Shown: positions 11,905-21,129 of the stretch, piece after piece
Layout: each line of letters begins with the position of its first letter
Position numbering within the stretch: position 1 is the stretch's first letter
DNA from: Takakia lepidozioides
Lineage: Eukaryota; Streptophyta; Takakiopsida; Takakiales; Takakiaceae
Length of the DNA: 64,000 nucleotides
NCBI GenBank assembly: GCA_030704615.1
Contig: CM060732.1
Span: forward strand, 2,542,001 to 2,606,000
Reading direction: 5' to 3'
Made by a program: the position numbers and the translations under genes
Notes under the pieces: generated by a model
Databases searched by the model: none
The model's input: the letters and a program-made list of their open reading frames with translations, nothing else
Told to the model about the DNA's origin: nothing

Positions 11905-14900
11905 ATGCTCGAACCTGAGAGGGGGGGAGTTCGTGCACCAGACAGGAGACCTCGTCGCAAGCTCCGGAAATTATACTTCGGACGTAGGCCAATGCCGAAG
12001 GGGAGGAAGCAGATGCGTCTACAGGAGGAGATTGCCATCTCCGAGCAGCAGGCCACTCAGGCAACCCAGCCACCAGTGAGAGCTCCATGCGATCGGGCTG
12101 CGCGCGCAGCTGATCGAGCACCGAACCCCCCCATTTTGCTTCTGTAATTCTTAGACTGAATGCTAGGAGACTTGAATGCAGAACATGTTTGCATGCCTAA
12201 CAGGAAAGGTGGACGTGCTGGAGGGATCGCAGGAATCCGAAGAGCCGCAGGAAGAGTCCGAGGAGCTAGCTGCAGCACGTACACCCCCCGATCCCCGAGC
12301 GCGGGTACTCCTGCCGGGCCTAGCCCTCTGCGATTCAAAGACGCGTCTTCGAAGGGCAAGTTCAAAGTCTCAGAGATCGACTCGCGTTCTTCGATCATGG
12401 AGAATCGCCAGCAGGGGTCGGGCCCTTCTCCAGCAAAGTCGAAGAAGAAGCAGCCCGTCCCTCTACTGGCTTCTGAACCGGCTCAGGCCGATTCACCCCC
12501 CCAACGCGAATGAAGCAGCAGGGTAGAAGACAGATTCTATTGCAGCAGACACCTTCACCTGCAAGGATGAGGAAGCAGAAGGCAATCAGGGCGACGGCCG
12601 AACAATCTCCCGCAAAACCGCTTCCACGAGCTGAAGCTCAGTTCCTGGAGGATTTCCCGCTTGCAGATGTTGGGGCCGACTCTGCTGCAGCGAAGGCAAT
12701 GGGATCGACCGTTGATCTCGATTTGGTACCGGAGGAGGGTGCTGCCGCTGAACGTTCGCAGGCAGACCTCACCACCGATGAGCTAGCAGGCCCGGAGGAG
12801 GCCTCTGCAATGGCAGAATTGCCCGCACACAGGCCCCAGAGTGCAGCTCCAGTTGAGGATGCTCCACCTGCTCAGCCACTACCGGCACCTACAGACATGT
12901 CTCCGGAGGATTTCAAAAGTGCAGCGGATAAAATGTTGGAGGAGACACACAGTAGCATTGGCAGAGTTCTGGGCAGCAGGGTATTCCAGCGGACTCTTCG
13001 AATCCCACTCTGTCGCATGGTCTCCCTTCCCATCGTCAGGCAGGCCCTTCCCGGAGATGTGGATAAGCTCAAGTTCGCATTTCGAGAAGGGTACCGTCTG
13101 GGATCGGCAGCGTTTTACGTTTCCATAGAGAATGAGGACGGCGAAACCGTGGACCCACTGCCGATGAATTGTCAACGTGGGATACCACTGGCACACTCGC
13201 AACCACGAATTCGAGGCGACGCTGAAGGGTGATCCCGACTTCGGCCATATGTCGGGAAAATGTTCTTTGTGTGGGACGGGAATCACCGACTTCTCGCCTG
13301 GTGGGAGTACATCAAGCAGAACCATGCCAAGCACATTGGCTGGCATTACATGGTGGAGTGTGTCATCCTCAAGGTGAAGGCGGCAGACTCCTCCCTCCTC
13401 AAGAATGCCATGGCGGACCTCAACTCGTAAGATACTCATACCCTCCCTAGCACATTCGAAATGCGGTGCCGCATTTCGGTTTCCATTCTGGTTTGATTCC
13501 GTGCTTCCGTGTACTGAACTGGAGAGTGTGCCTTGCAGGGTCACTGAGAATGCGTACGTGCATACCCACATGGCACATATGCTGTACAGGGTGAGGAAAA
13601 CTGGTCTTACGATCCGCAGATGTTTGCGGAAATGCTGGAGCCGGAGCTCATTCAGAAAGCCGTTGCAAAAACAGACCGGACATGGTATCGTCTCACTATG
13701 GATGGAATGGTGGAGGTGATATACGAAGTAGTCGTGCTCCAATTTCCCTCTGCTCATCCTTCCCCAATTTCCGTAAGTAATGTTTCCACATGAATCGAAT
13801 GTAACGCTTCTGCATGTTTTTGTTGGCAGTCAAACATCAAGCTGGATTTGGCCCATGCCAAACGCTTCTTCATGGAAAGTGAGGGGCAGGTCAAAAACGT
13901 TGCAGTCATTGACTGAGCACTTGAAGGAAGCCGGTGTCAAGTCCAGAACCAAATACAAGTCAAAGCTTGTGAAGCTGGTGGCAATTGCAGATCCGGCACT
14001 TGGAAAGGACTTCATCCCCGAGATTGCAAAACACTATTCTCGGGCCATGCAGCCGACCATGCAATTGGAAGAAACTGCATCACCTCTCAACGGCATGTGT
14101 GGAGGCGAAAGAGAAGGTGAGGTTTCAATGCACTGAATTTCCTTCCTAGCAATAGCCACTCTCTTCCAGCCACTGACATTGGATCGGAAATGGCAGACAC
14201 GGTGGCTGTCGATCTGGAATGCATCCGAGAGCATAAGGACAATGTGGTCTTTTCCACTGGAAGTTTCCGACCCTGCAGTGGATGTGTGGCTCAACCGTAT
14301 GACTTGGTGGTTCCAGGTAATTCAAGGTACTCCCCAGATTTGCTTTTCTGACATGAATTCCCTGAACTGCTACGTGACAATGCATTGGGAATGGCAGGTA
14401 ATGTAATGTCGAATGCAAAGGAGCAAGTCGTAATGCACACAAATTCGTTCGGCTTGTACGTCAAATGGGATGGAACACAGACATTGGAAGACTACGTGAC
14501 ACGTTTCAGATGTGCGTACAAGGACAACCTTTTCGCCAGAGAGCTACAGACAGCAAGAAGGAGCGTGGAGTTTACACATCAGGAGGGAGCGGGGAAAGCT
14601 GCAATGCGAATTGTTTACAGGTGAAGCACAGCTGCCCTTGTATGCGAAGCCTGGTTACGAGGTTTGTCTCGGAAATGCGGCACCGCATTCGCATTTTATG
14701 TTTTCGGTGGCACTCTGCAGTAGGTTGGTCTCAAGTTTGCTCACGCATGCTGACTGCCTTGCAGGTATATGAAATACGTGCTCCTTCAGACAGGGGCCCT
14801 GGCTCAAGAGCCCCCGTTCTTCATGGCTTGGACCGTGGCGGGCCCAAGCTGTGTCTACACACCCGAGATGCAGAAACAATGGCATCCCGCGCATCTCGTT

Positions 14901-17119
14901 GGATGCCCGTGGTACCTGGACATGTCTGGCGGTATTGTTGACGAGTCTGAGAAGAAAGATCTGCACGCCTTGGCAGAAGAGAAGAGAAAGGAAAGACGTG
15001 TCCCTGCTGGGCCAAAGTCGGCAAAGGAATCTGCTGCTCTGGAAGAATCCAGAAAGGCAGCTGAGATGGCACAAAAGACGGTGGATGCAGCTGTGCAGGC
15101 CCAACAGAAGGGGTCGAAGAAGAGGACTCGCCAGCAAGGAGCAGCTGTTGTGACACCCGCCAAAACGAAGAAGCAAAAAACAGCCTGTTCAGGAAGAGGG
15201 TGAGGAAGAGGACTCCGATGGAGACTTTGCAACCAGCCCACCCCCCAAACGCAGGCTGCCTCCCCTGTGCCCACCGTTGTCACGAGAGGCACGAGAACTG
15301 GCTCGGCAAAGAAGGCACTCTTCAACCCCCCAGGGGGGCACCCTTTCGAGCCGGTGGAAATGAAGAGGCCGAAAGTGGCTCCCGAAACTGTAGTCCAGTG
15401 TGTGTAAATGAGAGTTTCTTGGCGGCTTTGGATGGACGGGCAGCCAAGTTGGCATACATGAAGACCATGGAGGGTCTGAAGGGCAGAGCACTGAAGAAGG
15501 CGACTGCCGAAGAGCCTTCCGACACCCCAGGATTTCAGAATATGGTCTCGTTCTTTGAGAGGGTGTGTGCAGACAAGGATTGTAGGAGGGGCGGAAATGC
15601 CACCGAGTGGTCTTGCGATATGATCATCTTGGATATTCCGGACGGAGAGCCTGTGGAAGGACTGCAAGCTTTGCCATCTTGGAACAGGTACTCGGAGGAC
15701 TTTGGAAGAAAGGATTCGGGCTTGCCCGCATGGTGTTGGACGACAGAGGCTGTGTGGTTGTCCTGGCGAGCAGAGGAAAAAAACACTCAGACAGGAATTG
15801 CGAAGTGGACCCGCAAGAGCGCCGCCGATTCTGAAAAAGAAGTGGACGTGCATCAACACACTGGGCTTCGGTCGGAAGGGAAGAAGGTGATTACGACACT
15901 GGCACTCGTCCATTCATTTGCTTGGGTGCTTTCAAATGCGTGCCGCATTCGGTTTCTAATCGTTTTCCCCTGTGTATGCAGACGAAGCAGTTCGATGCAT
16001 ACTGCTTTGTGAAGGAAAACTCCACCTTTGCTTTCCGGAAGGAGGGAGGAAAGGTTGACCCGAACTGCGACCCACTCGATTACGACGTTCTGTTCAACAA
16101 CGTTCCCAAGGAACTTCTCCCTCATAGCCTCACTTCAACGGAACCCCTGCGGTACTCACGGACTCGGAGCCCTGCCTTCATTCAGACAATTATGGAGACA
16201 TGCACAGACGTGGAGGGCACAGTGCTGGACCTCATCTGTGGGACAGGTATGCAGAATCTTGATCTCTGCTGTTCTGCAAATTCTCGTTAGGATGTAGTTC
16301 GCAACATCTGAAGCGCCATGTGGTAATGTGTGGATGGCATTGTAACAGGTGCCTCAATGTGGGCTGGGCGGTTTTCCGACCGGCACCTCTTTGCCTACGA
16401 GGAGGATTCATCCGTGTGGGGATCCCATCTGGAGGGGCTGCAACGGAATGTGAAGGCTCCCGACAGAGCGGAAGTCTCCTCGGATTCGTCGGAGTCCGAG
16501 GAAGACACAGTGGACATTGATGCGGAGGAGGAGAACCCGGAATACGAGTGAGTGCAAACATTGTAAGTTTGCAAAGCCTTCTGGGTCATTTATGTCAAAG
16601 GAATTTCCCGACTGTGGTTCTCATTAGTCTCGTTGATGATTGTCATGTGCAGGATTGCAGGGTCCGGGTCGAAACATGTAGGGCCTACACTTCCTGCCAG
16701 GAAGAATGTCCCGTTCTTTGCGAGGGCCGACTTCATGACGAGCCCGGTGAGGGACTACTCCCTTCCTAGTTATGCAGCTAAACTCGCAAATACAGCGATT
16801 AGAAGAAGTGAGAATCCCAGTAAAGTAGAGCAGATTTTGGAGAGGGCTAGGGAGGACAGAAGGATAAGGAAAGAGTTGGCAGCAGCTCAGACAGGTAGAC
16901 GGGTACGAAAGTACATATGTGATTCAGCGGATGAGAGCGACGCAGACAGGGAGGAAGACGACCCAACGGAGGTGAGATGGACAGTTCCGCAAGGGGAAGA
17001 TGGGATTTTCGAAAGCCTGGCCAACGAGCAGCGTGGAGCTGAGAGAAGGCACTGAGGGGGTGGAGGAGGAGCAGGACAGTCTAGAACAGGATGAGGATTC
17101 CGATGATTTTCAAGATTAA
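11905..17119 (+). pseudogene. ParB-like / DNA methyltransferase fusion (PM) gene, E1 copy
   Basis: Ten exons, inferred with the E3 and E4 copies: 11905-12075, 12182-13426, 13539-13727, 13830-14116, 14170-14316, 14398-14620, 14765-15886, 15982-16246, 16349-16547 and 16653-17119. All have GT-AG borders and consistent phases, giving a protein of roughly 1,400 residues. Exon 1 is basic (RKLRKLYF, nuclear-signal-like). Exon 2 holds a disordered region and the ParB-like domain with VWDGNHRLLAW (about 13265-13297). Exons 3-6 are helical and unassigned. Exon 7 has a Lys/Glu/Ala coiled coil, then DMIILDIPDG (about 15620-15648) in the place of methyltransferase motif IV. Exons 8-9 hold GTVLDLICGTGASMW and LFAYEED, matching motifs I and II of permuted (beta-class) N4/N6 methyltransferases. 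Exon 10 is a conserved acidic tail. Lesions: frameshifts near 12285, 12500, 13150, 13258, 15178 and 17030, and a 5-bp duplication at 14398. Single palindromes lie in introns 2, 6 and 7. Confidence 0.75.
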
Positions 17120-17289
17120 TAGAATTTTAATGAAGTCTCTGTAAATGTAAATTCTCTTCCAGAGTATATAAAGAAAATTCTGCCCGACATTCGTGACCCC
17201 TCTCCAGTGTGCATTCCAGCCACACAATCGCCCAAACCAGGACGCTCCCAAAATCAGAAATGGGTCAGGGCATTTCCAAAATTTTGGCA
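17120..17289. other. PM gene 3' flank
   Basis: Conserved in every copy with the last exon (27323-27470, 42248-42316, 63740-63882). It includes a second in-frame stop, an AT-rich stretch and AGTATATAAAG. No separate gene. Confidence 0.4.
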
Positions 17290-18130
17290 ACTCTAAGAAC
17301 CTCTTTTGGAAATGCGGCACCGCATTCCAAAACAGGGGAGGGACTAATTTTTCCATTTCAATGTTGGCATAGTAAAAAGTAATCTGAATTGGGAATGCGG
17401 TGCCGCATTTCCAAAATTTCCTTTGTCCACACGCCAGTTTTGGCCTCTCCCGCTCATTGCATGGATGCCACCACGCTTACAGAGGTCGAACAAGGAGGTC
17501 GAACAAGGAGGCCGACATGGCGGGATTGGAAATGCGGTGCCGCATTTCCATATTGGGGATGGGTTTGTTCGAACTGCAGACCCATCAGCAAAAACTGGCA
17601 CCGCATTCCATTGTAAAAAAAAAGTCGATGACGGACATGGAAATGCGGCGCCGCATTTCCAGAACGGACATCGCAATTTGTCAATTTGCAGACCCTCTCT
17701 CGGAAATGCGGTAACGCATTCCATCGCGCTGGTCGGAAATAGGTGCCACTTTTCGAAGTGTTGGACGGAAATGCGGCACCGCATTCCCTTGTCCAAAAAG
17801 AAGTTTCCATTGCCAAGCTGGAAATGCGTCGCCACATTTGCCATGCCAACCTCGTTTTCTGATCAATTTATAGACCCGTGTTGGTATTTCGTGTACCTGG
17901 ACGGAAATGATGCACCGCATTTTCTTGTCCCACATGGAAATGCGGTGCGGAATTCGATGTCCGACATGGAAATGCGGTGCCGCATTTCGATGTCCGACAT
18001 GGAAATGCTGTGCCGCATTTCGATGCGGACATGGAAATGCGGGCACCGCATTTCGATCCCGACATGGAAATGCGGCGCCGCATTTCGATGCCGACATGGA
18101 AATGCGCTGGCGGTGCCGCATTCAATGTCC
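17290..18130. repeat. Palindrome array II of E1
   Basis: About 15 units of the GGAAATGCGG / CCGCATTTCC palindrome at 40-80 bp spacing. Several units have one arm shortened to GCATTCC. From 17925 to 18120 the units are separated only by short strings such as GATGTCCGACAT, so spacing falls to about 35 bp. In intact order this array lies between the convergent PM gene and gene X. Confidence 0.85.
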
Positions 18131-18344
18131 GACATGGCGTTACTCTGGTATATTCGACACATGACTCACATACCGGTTACTCTGCTTTATTCAACCAGAC
18201 AGACAAATTGTAGAAATGAGACATCAAATTGTAAACAGTGGGCCAAATCCGAGAGTTATTCAACACAATGAAACAAATCATACAGAAGTGAGGTACATTC
18301 CGGGCACAGTCACTGCCAGGTGGGCCGATAGCCACTGGACACGA
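18131..18344. other. Deletion junction where gene X is missing
   Basis: Up to about 18296 the sequence matches the region next to the 3' end of gene X (28200-28365 and 62815-62960). It then jumps to the X/Y intergenic region (matching 29238 onward). Gene X, about 0.7-0.9 kb, is therefore deleted in E1. Confidence 0.65.
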
Positions 18345-18408
18345 CGAAGTCCATCCCCTCTTCGATGTAAATGCGGCGCCGAATTTCCATCCGGGGGGAT
18401 GGACTTCG
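18345..18408. repeat. X/Y intergenic hairpin
   Basis: Arms CGAAGTCCATCCCC and GGGGATGGACTTCG flank an inner palindrome with AAATGCGG, CG, CCGAATTT. Conserved at 29275-29338 and, in reverse, 61830-61892. It sits between the divergent genes X and Y, as array I sits between the other divergent pair. Confidence 0.8.
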
Positions 18409-18439
18409 GTGGCAGATCTCAAACTATAACTTGTTGATG

Positions 18440-19198
18440 AGAAAGATGTATGGGTTCATCCACCGCTGGCGTGATGAACACGTTCCACTCCGTCGGTGGG
18501 TACGTGTGACCCAGATGCTCCATTTTGGAGGCCGGACTGCTCTTCCGCTTCGTATCTTTTCCAAAATCTAAGGGCTTTCGTAGCTGTCCGCAAGGTCATC
18601 GGCATCCAAGTCGTCCTCAGGTCCTCCTTTGCAAGGATGCCGTGCTTCCGGAACCGGGACGACTGCCCCTTTGGAGGCATCGATTATGCAATGTATTCGG
18701 CACATCGGGAGACATTGTTATCTGGTACACAGATTACACAGAAGATACTGGTTCGATTGTGGAAACATTGGTGGCTTTTGAGTATATCGTAGGCCACTAC
18801 GCCTTCGAGCGGGGTGACGATCTTGGTTTGAGGAGTCCGTGGCTCCTGCGCATCCTCGATTCCGATTTTCCCAGCTACGACGGTCACCCATGCAGAAGAA
18901 GGCGCACTGCTATGCTGTTTGCGGTGGAACTGCTGCCACTGGACGTGGGTGGACTCCATCGGAGAGACCTATTCTCCTCGAGGAGTGCGCTCCTCTTCTC
19001 CATTGTATGGGGACATTCGCATTGGTGTGGACGACGAAAACGTGAAGATTTCCATATTCGATGGTGGTATGATTGAAGGGCAGGACATGTGGTGAACATC
19101 ACTAGGGGCGGTACAACGGCTGCAATCGACTTTACATGGAGGAGCCCAGGACTCATGAGCTAGTTCTGAGAGCAGTCGAAGTCCCATTGACAACGTGA
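18440..19198 (+). pseudogene. Gene Y, E1 copy (unknown function, paralogue of X)
   Basis: I do not recognise the family. Readable blocks are VVLRSSFARMPCFRNRDDC, DYAMYSATSGDIVIWYT, a middle block ending DLGLRSPWLLRILDSDFPS, RWNCCHW, PLYGDIRIGVDDENV and a final ELVLRAVEVPLTT before stop 19198. The same blocks in the same order occur in gene X, so X and Y are paralogues. Frameshifts fall near 18700, 18930, 19050 and 19150, so this copy is broken. The true start is uncertain: homology begins before the conserved Met of MPCFRN. The protein is rich in Trp, Asp and Gly with many predicted beta strands. There is no signal peptide or membrane segment and no catalytic motif I can name. Confidence 0.6.
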
Positions 19199-19579
19199 CT
19201 TGTATTCAGTAGGCACAGGGCTCAAGATTTGAGGGCACAATCAGCACAGTAGACGTGCTTCAAATGCAATTCATGTGGATCAATAAAAACCTCATTGTGC
19301 CCTCTTTTTATTCTATTCTGTGTCCATTGTTCCGAGAATGCGTCATTGCTCATTTCGTTTGGGATTGGGAGTGTGGGTGAATTTTGCAAATGGCTGGTAG
19401 GCTGAACGGGCCCACCATTGTACAGCAGAGTACCAAGTACACCACACCACCCTACCATTGCGAAACATTGCCTTTCAATATATAAATTCTAAATCCACAT
19501 TGCCGCTACTCCTTTCATCGGGAGGTCCCTTCTCCCCCTATGACCGTGGCACCATAAACCCTATTCCCGCGGACACTCA
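19199..19579. other. Gene Y 3' flank
   Basis: No gene. It matches 60700-61020 in reverse (same AT-rich and CCCATTT/CCTACCA strings), so it is part of the element between gene Y and terminus 2. Confidence 0.5.
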
Positions 19580-19676
19580 TTTCCGGAAAATAGTGCTGCT
19601 CATGTTTTTTTACACATACGACTCTGCTCATGGCTCATGCCGCTCATGGCTCATGGCTCATGAAATAGCAGCCCCC
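19580..19676. repeat. E1 terminus 2
   Basis: Ends TCATGAAATAGCAGCCCCC, the reverse complement of GGGGGCTGCTATTTCATGA. It carries several GGCTCATG repeats plus TTTTTTTACACATACGACTCTG. The matching end in opposite orientation starts at 60574, and a diverged one at 54281. Confidence 0.75.
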
Positions 19677-19682
19677 GACCCT

Positions 19683-20757
19683 AGGCTGCTAACTCTTCTG
19701 TTGTCGGGCATGCGATCCACCTTCCTCATTCTCAATGGAAACATAGAAGGCGGCAGACCCCAGCCAATAGCCTTCTTGGAATGCGAACTTCATCTTATCC
19801 ACATCCCTTGCGAGAGCAAGCCTCACTATCAGGAGGGAGACCATTCGACAGAGTGGAATTCGCAGTGTGCAAGGGAAGACCTTGGTCCTAAGAACTCTGC
19901 CAATGCTGCTGTGAGTCTCCTCCAACATTTGATTCTCTGCACTCTGAAAATCCTCTTGCGACATTTTTGGGGGTGGGGGAAGGGGCTGTTCAGATGGACC
20001 ACCCAGAGCCGTGCCTGTATTCTTGGGAATGTAGCCGGGCAGATCATGTGGGAGAATGTAGTCATCCATACCTCCCCTATTGTCACGAAAGTCCTATTCT
20101 AGGTAGGAGAAGTCGAGCTCCCCATGTTAAGAAACAACACCTTCATCCGCTGAAAGATCGACCAGGACAGGAGTGCTAGAGATCGTCATCGGAGCAGCTG
20201 CCCGAGCTTCTGCAGAGTTGCCCCCGGTTTCCTTCTGAAACTCCTGCAAGAACTGAGCTTCAACATGTGGAGGGGTTTTGCTGGAGACTGCTCTGCCCTT
20301 GCTTTTGCCCCCTTCTGCTTCTTACTCTTTGCAAGGGAAGGGGACTCCTCCGTTCTCATCCGATTCTCCACCGCCCCGTCTACTTCTTGCTCTTCGTAGG
20401 GGAAGGGGACTGATCCGATGGGGTAGTATATTCCTCAACAACCGCCTGATGCTTCATGCTCTTTAATTTTTTGGAGAAGGGGACGACCCATGTTGGCGAC
20501 TCTCCATCATCTTCATCGTCAAATTGCCTCTTTCTCTGCTGCTTTCGACTTGAAACCTTTACCTTTCCAAAGCACGTCCTTGAAGCGCACAAGGTTAGGC
20601 CCGACAGGAGGACCCATGCTAGACGGTCGAGGGTGTGTGCGGGCTGCAGTAGCTTCCTCCTTTTCGTCCTGCGGGTCTTCAGAGCCCTACGATCCCTCCA
20701 CCACCTCACTATGAGGCTGTGCAACATAAGAGAAACTAAAGAGAAGAAATGAGGCAA
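19683..20757 (-). pseudogene. PM gene 5' fragment, E2 copy
   Basis: Minus strand. The ParB-like domain N-terminal part (TLRIPLCRMVSL, FAFQEGYWLGSAAFYVSIEN) is at about 19725-20000, and the Lys/Ser-rich upstream region with a degenerate GPSPVRFKD-type block is at 20186-20700. It stops just before the DGNHR signature, where E1 terminus 2 begins. Frames break near 20100 and 20380. The wording differs from the E1/E3/E4 copies, so this is another subfamily or an older copy. Confidence 0.65.
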
Positions 20758-20789
20758 AGAATGGTGTTGGAAGGGGTGTTAGAGCAGTG

Positions 20790-21110
20790 AAAGAGTCACC
20801 AGCGAAAGATGACATCAAACGGCGGAGATGCACCGTATGGATTCAAAAGGTCAGGGCCTACGTGTCTCCTCGTGAGGCAGGTGGCCCCTACGTCGCTGGA
20901 AAATTGAATTCGAAGAAATAGAGGTCTAGTGTCTGTTGGACAGTCAGTGATGATGCAACGGTCCGGCATTACCGCCTCCGAATATGTGTTGGCAATGACC
21001 CCTTCAACTGCCATTTCAGCCTCTATGAGTCAACAGACCAAATGCGATTCGGCATTAGTGGCCGTTCGATCAGGATACCTCCCTACTGCATCACGAAAGA
21101 GGATAAAGAT
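20790..21110 (-). promoter_or_regulatory. Diverged PM 5' region, E2
   Basis: Matches in reverse the block upstream of the PM gene in E1 and E3 (CGGCGGAGATGCACC and GTGTCTCCTCG strings). It joins the PM fragment to the palindrome array that follows. No reliable gene. Confidence 0.35.
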
Positions 21111-21129
21111 GCCAGGGAGGATGGCAGTC

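Larger units (their letters stand above)
5017..19676. mobile_element. Element E1, Mutator-like transposon with ParB-methyltransferase gene
   Basis: The left end is fixed by comparison. The string GAGGTTTACTATTTCATGAG is shared by three copies (5017, 26536 and 38380) and the sequence outside differs in each. The right end (19676) has the inverted form of GGGGGCTGCTATTTCATGAG. The two ends form imperfect terminal inverted repeats rich in CATGAGCC. Order inside: transposase (-), array I, PM gene (+), array II, hairpin, gene Y (+). Gene X, present between array II and the hairpin in two other copies, is deleted at about 18300. No clear target-site duplication is visible; both flanks are PM gene pieces but not one continuous site, so a later rearrangement or deletion is likely. 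Confidence 0.75.

Noticed and set aside
13250-13430. Bacterial ParABS plasmid or contaminant DNA
   Set aside because: The gene has spliceosomal introns, sits between plant transposons, and no ParA or replication gene is present.
15620-16350. Methyltransferase domain as an MT-A70 (METTL3-like) RNA m6A enzyme
   Set aside because: The catalytic-position motif precedes the SAM-binding motif I, which fits beta-class DNA methyltransferases. The MT-A70 DPPW motif was not seen.
18440-19198. Gene Y as a known transposon accessory protein (e.g. mudrB-like)
   Set aside because: I cannot see any shared motif and do not recognise the family; naming it would be a guess.
5017-19690. Target-site duplication CCTA/CCTAG around E1
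   Set aside because: A four- to five-base match next to both ends exists, but the flanks come from different parts of PM genes and the alignment to an 8-9 bp duplication is only 5 of 8.
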